Shown here one piece after another: positions 55,427 through 64,000 of a stretch of 64,000 bases of DNA. The notes below the pieces were generated by a model. That model did not search any database, was not told where the DNA came from, and saw nothing but the letters and a program-made list of their open reading frames with translations. This DNA is from Meconema thalassinum (taxonomy: Eukaryota > Arthropoda > Insecta > Orthoptera > Tettigoniidae), in assembly GCA_946902985.2 (NCBI GenBank), contig OX336388.2:1215362609-1215426608 (forward strand), given 5' to 3'. The position numbers and the translations under genes are program-made. The first letter of the stretch is position 1. Every line of letters begins with the position of its first letter.

Positions 55427-57283
55427 TTAACCCGGACCGCTCGCCTTATCCATTTGAAACTGTCCCGCTACAATCCAACCGAATTCCGTGTTTTGAAGAA
55501 CTGGATAGGGTCCGCTCCTCGTGCGTCTTTCAGGCCTAAGAAGATCAAAAAATATCTCTGCCCCGATTAACATATCAATCTGACCTGGTTGGTTGAAGCT
55601 GGGGTCAGCTAAGGTCAGTTCTTCGGGAATTTGCCAGTCTTGATAGTTAATGTATGATCCTGGCAATTCAGCTGAAATTCGTGACAATACAGCACAATTA
55701 ATAACTACTTGATAGTTGCTAGTAATGGAATGCACCTCTATGTTTGCACTATGGTGCGACTCTGCGTCGATACTACTTATACCCTGGATTGGAATTCTAT
55801 TCCGTACCTTCTTTAAGTTCAGTCGTTGTGTGCAGGCAGTCGTGATGAAGTGTGCTTGACTGCCCGAGTCTAGTAGGACTCGGCAAGTCTGAAGTTGGCC
55901 CTCCCCATCACGCACTTTTACTAATGCAGTCGAGAGCAATATATGAGTATGCGGTTTAATTTTCAGTGAGCAATAGGACGCTGTGTCGGCACGTTGTTGC
56001 GTAACAATAGAGTTGTTGGGTCTTGCCTGTTGCCTATCATGCGTGTTATCAGGCGGCCGTGGGGTAGGAGAACGACCAGTTCCTCGGTTGCGGTGAAGTA
56101 GTGTGTGATGCTTCAAACCACAAGAATAGCAAGAACCTGAAGAACAATCACCAACAATGTGACCATGTCTCAAACAATTTGTACACAATTTATGCTGTTT
56201 GGCAAATTCTGTTCGTTGTGCAACACTAACACTGGAAAAGTCTTTACATTTATAAAGAGGGTGCATGCCAGTACAAAATAAACAAATATTGTTACTTGAA
56301 ACATACACTTGTCTGACTTGGTTTGTGAGCTTCTTTCTAGTGATGTTTTGAGTGGTAGAATTGACAACTGGGGTAGGAATTCGGTTACCATTGATTAATT
56401 CTAGGGCTTGACATCTGTCCTCTAAAAATTTACTTAGCACTTCCAGTCTTGGGAATTGTGAATTTGATGACGTCAGCTCCCACTGTTTTCTGCTGACGTC
56501 ATCAGTCTTTTCAAGAATTAATTGCGCTAGAAGGATTTCGTGAAGAGGGATTTCAAGTTCAAGTGCTTCAAGTGCATTTAAGTTACTTGATACCTGATTT
56601 AGAAGTGCTCGTAACTCTGTGGGTGATTCATTATGTACACGTGGAAGGTTCAGCAAGTTGTTGATGTGTGCTGTGGCAATTAATCTAGGATTATTGTATC
56701 TCAGACAGACAGTTTGCCAAGCAATTTTAAAATTAGGACCTGTTATGGGAAGGTTCTTAATCTGGCCATGTGCTTCGCCCGTTAATGAAGATAACAAATA
56801 GTGGTATCGTTGTATATCGTCAATTGCTTGATTGTTTATTACCAGGCTAGTAAATGTGTCACAAAAATGACGGAATTCAGTGACCTGTCACCCGAAGGAA
56901 GGTAGTTTAATTGTAGGAAGTGTCAGCTCTCTCTTGCCGGAACTAGACTGACCATCACTTTTAGTACTCGAAGGATTGTTCTGTTTTGACCGTAACTCTA
57001 CGCTATCTTCAATTAACGTGGTCATTTTATCAACGAGATCATAATACATAGTCTCAAAAGTATTCCTATCTTCACTGTGGTCCTCGGATTCGTCTTCTAA
57101 TTCTAATCTCTCCTGCGCGTCTTCATACTTCTGCCTTAATTTTGGTAGATCATCTAACCTTGCCCTTATTGCGTTTATACTTGACCCTGGTTGGAAACTC
57201 TTGACGAAGTTATGTAAACGAGTAACATTTGCCTTTGCGAGGCCCCTAGTCTTTACGAGAAGTGCTTTCAATTTAGGATCCAT
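55427..57283 (-). pseudogene. BEL/Pao gag and protease, interrupted by one TGA
   Basis: The ATG at 57283 opens a 131-codon gag N-terminus (basic start 'LKALLVKTRGLAKANVTR', acidic helical middle, 'TLPTIKLPSFG') that hits TGA at 56888-56890. The same frame continues without shift to 55427. It carries capsid-like sequence ('SLTGEAHGQIKNLP', 'AWQTVCLRY'), then three knuckles (C172-C184, C205-C218, C223-H235, counted from 56797) and an aspartic protease with 'LLDSGSQAHFI' (catalytic Asp310). Gag packages the RNA and protease cuts the polyprotein. In BEL/Pao, gag and pol usually form one frame, so the TGA and the terminal TAA (55427-55429) are probably nonsense mutations. No frameshift exists. Confidence 0.88.
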
Positions 57284-57542
57284 AATGGGAATAGCATACA
57301 GGAATACAGGTAACCAGAAATGAGTATGTACTTACCGAAGCTGCTTAAAGTTGAATTCCTTCCATGTGTAATGTCTCGAGGTTCAATATGCACCACTGCG
57401 CGCTGTAGTTAATACGAATCATCGAAGAAACACACGATTACCGCTCATACCTCGCGTTGAGGCTACCTTAACAATGTACAATGCGAGGCGTCGATATGAA
57501 ATGATGCACGAGCTCATAACACACGTCCGTTGTTCCACAGAA

Positions 57543-57560
57543 ATCCGGCCGGTAGGACCA
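57543..57560 (-). other. Candidate primer-binding site
   Basis: Immediately after the 5' LTR the minus strand reads TGGTCCTACCGGCCGGAT. The leading TGG fits the complement of a tRNA CCA end. I could not match it to a specific tRNA. Confidence 0.55.
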
Positions 57561-57942
57561 TGAAGGAAGTTTGATAATAAATGTGAAGAATATACTCTGG
57601 TGGACTGTAATTTAGTGCTGGGATTTCAAATCACTGGACTTCTGTGGAACATTTAAACTAATTATATTATATTACACAGTTATATACAATACATGTTGAT
57701 ACATTAATACACTGTCACTCGTTCGATATAGTCTTCCGAGTATGCATAGCAGCAGGTCTGCAGCACCTTTCACACCGTGGTGACTTGTTTGAGCACAATA
57801 GTGGCACTGGCTCAGGAATGTACGGTACTTGGGCGCAGGGTGGGGCAGGTAGCAAGCACACCCCTCACGACCAGTGGATATAACGGGATTCGCCACAAAG
57901 CAAGTGAGGCCTGACGAACCGTTTAACACTTGTTCCTAAACA
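57561..57942 (-). repeat. BEL/Pao 5' LTR
   Basis: 382 bp, matching the other LTR except one base. It should carry the element's promoter; I cannot place a start site with confidence. Confidence 0.95.
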
Positions 57943-57947
57943 GTGTG

Positions 57948-58473
57948 AAATGCTTCATAGTAAAAATATACAGCACTGTAGAAATCATTTAGTCCAATTC
58001 ATTATTTGCTAAGATGTTGTATATATGTCAATTGATAACGGTGACTTTTGGTGGACATGTTTGGCCAGGGTTCAAAACCTATCATGGTTATTTTTTTTTG
58101 CTTGAATTTCTTATATTTATTGTTTATTAATTACTCAGACGTTATAGAATTAAGCATGATATTGTGCATATTACAATGGCACCAGCGGATCTGCATGAGA
58201 GACATCTTACAGCAACCATATGAACTATGAGGATGGCAAAAACAGCTAACTGGGTGTGAGCTGTGCATCGACCTGGACTTTGGAACAGCTGTAATTGAAA
58301 TGTTTCCTATTATGGCCGCTAGAATGCACACGCCCTATTAGGATTATCTTATGCCAAACTTTTCCGCCAGACATCATGACTGGTCTATGTGGCATCCCAT
58401 TGGTTTGCCTACCGTTGGCATTCTACACACATCGAATTAGAAGAATGACAAGTTGATAATACGATATTTTCAT
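57948..58473. other. No recognisable feature
   Basis: Unique-looking sequence following the BEL/Pao target duplication. Confidence 0.4.
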
Positions 58474-59967
58474 TTTTAGCCTATTTTCATTTATGAAAAA
58501 AAAAAAAGGCTTATTAGATCACCTTTGTCCGTGTGTCTGTCTGTGTGTGCGTGTGTGATGGTGTGTGTCCCCCCTAATAACTTCTAAACGGCTGGAGCTA
58601 TTTCAATGAAACTTGGTAAGTTCATAGCACTATTCATGGCGACCCCGACCGTGCCCTTCAATTTTTTTTACGTCTCACCAATCCAACATGGCGGCAGTGC
58701 GAAATATTTCACCGGCATTCAATATCTCCGAAACTATTATCGATATCACCCTGGAATTTTGTACGGTGATAAAGGGAACTACTAGAAGTTTACCTACGTG
58801 ACCTTTGAGAAACTGGTAACTACAAGACCAACATGGTGGCCAAGCGAAGTCGCGACTTTTAAATAGACGTTTCTCGCGATTTAACAAACCAAACGCAATG
58901 AAACTTGGTACAGTATATGTTCATACACATTGTACTGCACCAACATCTAACTTCATTCAATTGTATACATAGCCTCAAGATGGCGGCTGTGAGAAAAATT
59001 TCACTGGCATTCTATATCTCTGAAACTATTACCGGTATCACCCTGAAATTTTGTACGGAGATAAAGGGTACTGCTGGAAGTTCATCTATGAGACTTTCAA
59101 AAACCGATTAACCACAAAACGAACATGGGCCAAGCGCAGTTGAAAGTTTTAAATAGACTTTTCTCGCGATTTAATAATCCAAACGCAATGAAACTTGGTA
59201 CAGCAAATGTTTATACACAGTGTAAAGCACTGGTATCTAGTTTAGTTCAAATTGTTTACATAACCTCAAGATGGCGGCTGTGCGAATTTTAAAATTAAGT
59301 TTTTATTTCTTGTGTCGTAATTATGCGATCGAAGTGAAAGTTTGAATATTGAAACTACGCAATAATTTTCCTTTAATGGTACATGACTAAGCATATAACA
59401 ATCCAACATGGCGACCATCCGAAATATTTAGACGGAACTCAATATCTACGAATCTATTACATCAATCAAACTGACTTTTTTATGTTCATAGGGGCAATGA
59501 ACACAAGTTCACCTGTAGGACTTTCAATAACCTGGTGATCACAAATCCAAAATGGCAGCGACTCGAAGTATAAATATTCACATGGTCGTGTCTCGCAATT
59601 TAACCATCCGAATGCAGTGGCACTTTGTACAGTAAATCCTTATACAAATGTTAATCCACTGGTATCTTTTTTTTTCAATTGTTTCGATAATCACAAGATG
59701 GCAACTGTGCGAAATTTAAAAATCTCGTTTTTACTTATTGTGTCCTAATCATGCGATTGAAGTTTGAATACTACACGTACGCAATAATCTTCATGTAACA
59801 GTACATACTCTATGACCTACATATATAAAAATCCAACATGGCGACCATCCGCAATATCTACGAATCTATTACAGGAATCAAACTGAAATTTTGTATGTTG
59901 ATAGAGGCAATTAACATAAGTAGGATATATGAAAATAGGCTGTATAGTTCTTCACGGAACTACTTGT
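58474..59967 (+). mobile_element. Hairpin-ended element, most complete copy
   Basis: Start 'agcctattttcatttatg' / 'aaaaaggctta' at 58478, then a GT-rich tract, 'ccccctaataacttctaaac', and ~290-bp units ('aacatggcggcagtgcgaaa' at about 58686, 'aagatggcggctgtgagaaa' at about 58978, 'aagatggcggctgtgcgaat' near 59269). The end is 'tgaaaataggct', 'agttcttcacggaact', 'acttgtt'. It is colinear with 24427-25961, which helps define both ends. Confidence 0.75.
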
Positions 59968-60430
59968 TTTTGATTTTTTAAATCGTTAGTAACAGCCCAT
60001 TGTGTGTTATTTGAACTAAAGAACAACACGGATCCATATATGACCTGTACTCTAGCTGTTAGTGCTAGTTCAGGATATTAATTAATACTTTTATTGCGGA
60101 CAAATAGCAATCGAAAATAAAGAATGAACATGTACACTAAAATTGCGCTCTGGCGATTTGAATTGCCTAGTCTTTGATTGTTTTCTTTTACAACAGAGCT
60201 CTAAGTGGTAGCGTTCACATGCTTGTCCACATAGTTGGCATTCACACGTCACTGTAGGGTCATGGAAAGATTTGTTAATACAAATAAGGTGGTGAAAGGC
60301 ATGGACAGCCAGACATGTAAACACATGCCGCAACTCAAAGTTGGCTGTTGTCCACGTCGAGTCGATTTTGTCTCCGGTCACATTTTTTTTTTCAATCATG
60401 TTCGTAGTTTTTCCGAGGCTCTGGTGTTTG
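59968..60430. other. No recognisable feature
   Basis: The 102-residue minus-strand frame (60091-60399) has several cysteines ('CECQLCGQACERYHLELC') but no full finger pattern that I can support. Confidence 0.4.
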
Positions 60431-61400
60431 GTGGAGGTAAATAGTTTATGTTCGGCGATGTCGAAACATAAATATTATATGTCAGAAAACTGTACTATAA
60501 TGAGGATCATTATAGTACAAGTTTTCATTATGGGACAGTTTCTTCCACCAATCAGAGCTCAAGAAACAGTTGTTTGACCAATTAGGTAAGGATAGCATCG
60601 CACCTGCGCTGAGTTTCAAGGCCTTCTAATTTAAATTTCACTGCGTGGCCTAGTATCATAGTGGGGTAATCGAGGAGGCCATGGTCAAATACAAGGTATT
60701 CTCTGCGTCCCATGTGCTCTGTTCAGTACATAAAACTGGCGAAATCTCGACAGATATTTATGAATATTTATGTCCGAACATAAAATAGTTAATGTTCGAC
60801 CCTCACTATTATGTGTCAGAAAACTGTATCATAATGATGGTCATTATAACACTGTTTTTCATTATGATACAGTTTCTCCAGCCAATCAGAGCTCGTTCAT
60901 TGACCAATTAGGTAACGATACCTTCGCGCATGCGCTCAAAATCCAACATGTTGGACATAAACACAACATCGAACTATAATAAATTACCGACATGGAATAC
61001 GCACCGTCCATATGTTCGCGTAAATAAACTGGCGAATATGAGACAAGAAATTGCACTGTACCTTACAATCACCAACACTAATTTCTGCACAGCGCATTTT
61101 CTTGAAACGACTCCGGTGACAATATTACTGAGGGGCGGCAGATGTAAGCATATGGCCTGCATATGGCATTGAAAGCACACAGAGCGCTGCGTCGGTCGGC
61201 CAGAGAGCTTGGAACGTGGAGATATGCTACCTAGCGCACCACCCGATCACAAAATTCTAGTTACTGAACAGATATTTATGAATATTTATGTTAAAACATG
61301 TAATAAAGTTATAATTATCGTCGAACATAAACAGTCGTATGCAACTCGCCTATAATGGTAATTATTGCCATTATCGGCTCGTTGCATAGTGTACTATTCT
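60431..61400 (-). repeat. Two fold-back repeats joined head to tail
   Basis: Copy A (about 60431-60790) and copy B (about 60795-61400) each read 'atgttcg..', 'gtcagaaaactgta', 'ccaatcagagctc'. Copy A continues to 'taaaactggcgaaatctcga'. Copy B is diverged in the middle and ends 'tcgaacataaacagtcgtat', 'gcctataatggtaatta', 'ttgcatagtgtact'. Both are in the orientation of 43796-44280. Confidence 0.7.
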
Positions 61401-61520
61401 AAGGCCTTCAACCAAGAAATGATTCTATTATACTCCTCGATAAAGACAGTGTTATAACTATACCCGTACCGTACATGTTGTTTACTGAAAATCTTGTTTT
61501 AAATTTATCATTGAAAAACA
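61401..61520 (+). mobile_element. Right-end fragment of a hairpin-ended element
   Basis: It matches the right end of 7611-9155: 'attatactcctcgataaaga', 'gttataactatacccg', 'tgttgtttactgaaaatctt' and 'gttttaaatt'. The remainder of the element is absent. Confidence 0.55.
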
Positions 61521-61819
61521 CTCCCTCTAGAATTTTTTTTTAAATCTAATTTTGCCAGAAACCCACTATTTATAACCTTCGAATCTGTGATACAAATTTC
61601 ACGAAAATAGGATAACTGTCAAGAAATTCTATCACTAGTGTCGATGAATCCCTTGGCATACCGTACTTTCTTACAAAATACTATAATTTGAGTTATATTC
61701 TATAATAATAGCTTCAAGATTGACTTTGTTGGTATAGGATGAACGTTAGCAACATTATCCTAGACGTGGAAAGGAATAACGCGATACCGTTGAGTGGATA
61801 TGAAATAACCCACACAGCC
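61521..61819. other. No recognisable feature
   Basis: Unique-looking sequence up to the hAT target site. Confidence 0.4.
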
Positions 61820-62547
61820 ATTCGCATGAGGCGCGGATTCAAGGGGGGGGGGGGGGTCACGGGGGTCATGACCCCCCCCAACGGAGACCAATTTTTTTGA
61901 ATACTCAAAAAAAACCACAATAACCAGACAAATAAAACTTAACGAATTTTAACTGAAAAAACAGTTTTTTTTTTCATTTTATTCAATACCGTACTGAAAA
62001 TATCTTTATTGCAATTATTATGTTGTTGCAACTCTACATATTTACCACTTCATACCTGTTATATAAAAACGGATTATTTATATAACAAAATCAACACTTC
62101 TATTTTGTTTAGCAAACCTTGTGAATACCGAATCGATGTTTGTAGTGATGTCACGTTGAATGTGCAGCAATGCACGGATAGGATTGGGGCTTTTTTTTCG
62201 CATCAAAAAATTTTGCCGACGTCCAAACTGCAAACTTGGTTGGCAATTTAAGCTGTGGCTTTCTCCCTTTGTCGGTACCAACTCGACTTGTCGAAACTGT
62301 AATGTACCTTGATACTTTTCTCGAAGCTCGATGATACAGTCGCAAAACACGCCGTTGCAATTTGTACGAATATTTTTGGTGCGCTAACCGCATCAAATTT
62401 CTATCCATGTAGCTTGCAAAAAAATTGGTCTGGTTTTGTACGTTTGGTTATTTTATGATTGCGTTGTTAGTGATACCATTTTTCTTAACAATTTCGATTC
62501 TGTGCCCCCACCCCAAGGCAAACTCTAGATCCGCGCCTGATTCGCAT
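61820..62547. mobile_element. hAT-type non-autonomous element with perfect 8-bp target duplication
   Basis: ATTCGCAT occurs at 61820-61827 and 62540-62547. The 712-bp element between them has terminal inverted repeats: left GAGGCGCGGAT, right (inverse) CAGGCGCGGAT. An 8-bp duplication and short CA-type ends are the hallmark of hAT transposons. Near the left end lie a 14-G run and the palindrome GGGGGTCATGACCCCC (about 61861-61876). The minus-strand frames of 85-90 codons inside may be a transposase remnant, but I cannot identify them. Confidence 0.85.
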
Positions 62548-63248
62548 TCACACACAACAATACCAGGCTGTTTTATGAACGTGAGATAAACATCAGTATG
62601 TCCAGAATTAAATGATAAAACTTAGGATTTTATTATTTAGAATAATGGTGACAGGGATAATATCCTCAGGTGGGACTGTGAGTTACAGAGACCGCTATAA
62701 TGGCGTGGAATTGTTAGCGAAGCAGCGTGTTACCACCTTTACTGCTTTAAGATTATATACGCGATAAAATACCCTCACAAAGAGGCCTTTCATTGTTGTC
62801 ACACTCCTTTATATGCCATTAGCATTGAAATGCTTCCCATTGTAGTTTCATTTCCCGAGAGAGGGAGGAGAGGCACAGTTTGTACACCTGATACGCCCCT
62901 TCCACTAGCGCTTAGAGACAGCCCAACGGGGCTAACGAAGCGACCCGAATACTCACGACCGCAACCGATCATCCATCCCCCTTCACGATCTTTTGACACT
63001 CACCGAAACAGACCAGCGCAGCGGGGCGATCCGAACGTTCACGAAACTTCACAACCTTTGCTTCTACATAACTAAAAATGATAAACACCCATAAATTAGA
63101 ACCTTAGCTATCATCTAATTACATTTTATTGTTACATATTTTACATATTTGATTATAATGACATTTGTTTTAGATATTTTTACTTTAAAATTAATATTCT
63201 GTGTTTTTATTTTACATATTTGATCAAAATGACATTTTTAACTTTACT
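62548..63248. other. No recognisable feature
   Basis: Unique-looking; GC-richer around 62850-63060, AT-rich afterwards. The 81-residue frame at 62830-63075 has no known motif. Confidence 0.4.
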
Positions 63249-63300
63249 TGATTTATTTATTTATTTATTTGTTTATTTATTTATTTATTTATTTATTTGT
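63249..63300. repeat. (TTTA)n microsatellite
   Basis: About 12 TTTA units next to the tail end of a minus-strand SINE. Confidence 0.95.
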
Positions 63301-63319
63301 ATGTCTACCCCCCCCCCCC

Positions 63320-63675
63320 TTATTATTCCCGTTTTCCAACGGGGTCGGGGATGAGATGCGATGGAAGACATTGTGGCGATGGTTTTTACGGCCGGATGCC
63401 CTTCCTGACGCCAACCTCATGAGAGGAGTTAATGAGAGATGAAATGAATGATGGTGAATGAAACTGGGCAAGGATGTGGAAGGAAGCGGCCGTGGCCTGT
63501 CAGAAGGTACCGTCCCAGCATTTGCCTGGTGTTGAAAATGGGGAAACCACGGAAAACCATTTCAAGGACGGCCGACGGTGGGGCTCGAACCCACGCGTCT
63601 ACCGAGTCAGCAGAGAGCTTGGCCCCATGACCTAACACTGCGCTTTAGCCAGCGTAGCCACTACTGTCGGTTATT
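63320..63675 (-). mobile_element. tRNA-derived SINE, family B (minus strand)
   Basis: The best copy of the family. The head at right (inverse) reads 'gtggctacgctggctaaagc' with B-box 'gggttcgagcccc' near 63582-63594. The body (inverse) has 'ggtttccccattttcaacac', 'aatgctgggacggtacctt' and 'aggccacggccgcttcct'. The 3' part has 'catgaggttggcgtcaggaa', 'gggcatccggccgtaaaa' and 'aacgggaataataa'. A TTTA run borders each end. Confidence 0.88.
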
Positions 63676-64000
63676 TATTTATTTAAAATTACATACGGTA
63701 TTCTGTCAAAAGAAAAATATTTTTCGCAAGTGAAATATATTTGTTCACTAGAAGCTCAGGTTCATGAAACGGATTTTCCAAGCAATTCATAAGCTGTTGA
63801 GAAAGGGCCAGGGAAGATATTAATGGAGATAAGGGGATGGACACCCTGCCGAAGACTCAGCGGCTTGACTTTAGTTTATTTCAGTTGTCCAGTGAGTGCC
63901 TGAGATTCTCAGAATTAACGTACAGAACAACAAATCAAGCGATTATTCACAGAATAAATAGCCCGTCGATAAACGAAAGAAAAATGGCTGCCCAAGGATC
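63676..64000. other. No recognisable feature
   Basis: Unique-looking sequence to the window edge. Confidence 0.4.

Larger units (their letters stand above)
52960..57942 (-). mobile_element. BEL/Pao LTR retrotransposon, recent internally deleted copy
   Basis: A 4,983-bp element with 382-bp LTRs (52960-53341 and 57561-57942) that differ at one position (53092 T, 57693 A). It is flanked by the 5-bp target duplication GTGTG (52955-52959 and 57943-57947). On the minus strand it runs 5' LTR, primer site, gag, protease, RT, remnant integrase, 3' LTR. Gag and pol are all in one frame but broken by TGA (56888-56890) and TAA (55427-55429). RNase H and most of integrase are deleted. It is young by LTR identity but cannot move alone. 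Confidence 0.93.

Noticed and set aside
57672..57929. 85-residue protein conserved between two loci (also 53071-53328)
   Set aside because: Both copies lie inside the two LTRs of one element, so their identity reflects LTR duplication and not selection on a protein.
60091..60399. Cysteine-rich zinc-finger protein
   Set aside because: The cysteine spacing is suggestive, but no complete finger, no supporting exons and no repeat of the pattern could be found.

Overview
The window looks like intergenic, transposon-packed DNA from an arthropod, most likely an insect with a large repeat-rich genome. This rests on tRNA-derived SINE families, BEL/Pao, mariner, hAT and several non-LTR retrotransposons, abundant microsatellites, and no bacterial-style gene packing. 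Some repeats resemble ones I associate with Polyneoptera (orthopteroid insects), but that placement is a guess. I found no convincing host protein-coding gene, rRNA or functional tRNA; every long coding frame belongs to a mobile element.

Layout. 1-4 kb: a tandem array of about 635-bp units. 4.7-5.4 kb: a SINE and a fold-back repeat. 7.2-9.2 kb: a SINE and a hairpin-ended element containing 293-bp units. 11.1-11.9 kb: an internally deleted mariner with very long inverted repeats. 12.3-14.3 kb: a second hairpin-ended element, split by a younger insertion with an 11-bp target duplication. 15.5-21.1 kb: several SINEs. 22.4-23.0 kb: a reverse-transcriptase (RT) fragment between TA-rich microsatellites. 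24.4-28.2 kb: two hairpin-ended elements forming a large inverted repeat. 30.2-32.1 kb: three decayed RT tails. 32.6-39.2 kb: dense nested SINEs, including a 527-bp tandem duplication. 39.9-42.7 kb: more RT tail fragments. 44.9-46.7 kb: a 5'-truncated non-LTR element. 47.9-52.0 kb: a nearly complete CR1-like element. 53.0-57.9 kb: a young BEL/Pao element with a large deletion. 58.5-60.0 kb: another hairpin-ended element. 60.4-61.4 kb: fold-back repeats. 61.8-62.5 kb: a hAT-type non-autonomous element with a perfect 8-bp target duplication.

The most notable element is the CR1-like one (minus strand, about 47.9-51.96 kb). ORF1 encodes a short hydrophobic leader ending in a 2A-type NPGP motif, then a PHD finger and an SGNH/GDSL esterase. 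ORF2 (endonuclease plus RT) lies in exactly the same reading frame, separated from ORF1 by a single TGA. The first ATG of ORF2 lies 78 codons downstream, after essential endonuclease residues. The sequence therefore suggests a polyprotein split co-translationally by 2A and possibly joined by stop-codon readthrough.

The BEL/Pao copy has LTRs differing at one of 382 positions, a 5-bp target duplication, one large in-frame deletion (RNase H and most of the integrase core) and two in-frame stops. It is a recently moved, non-autonomous derivative.
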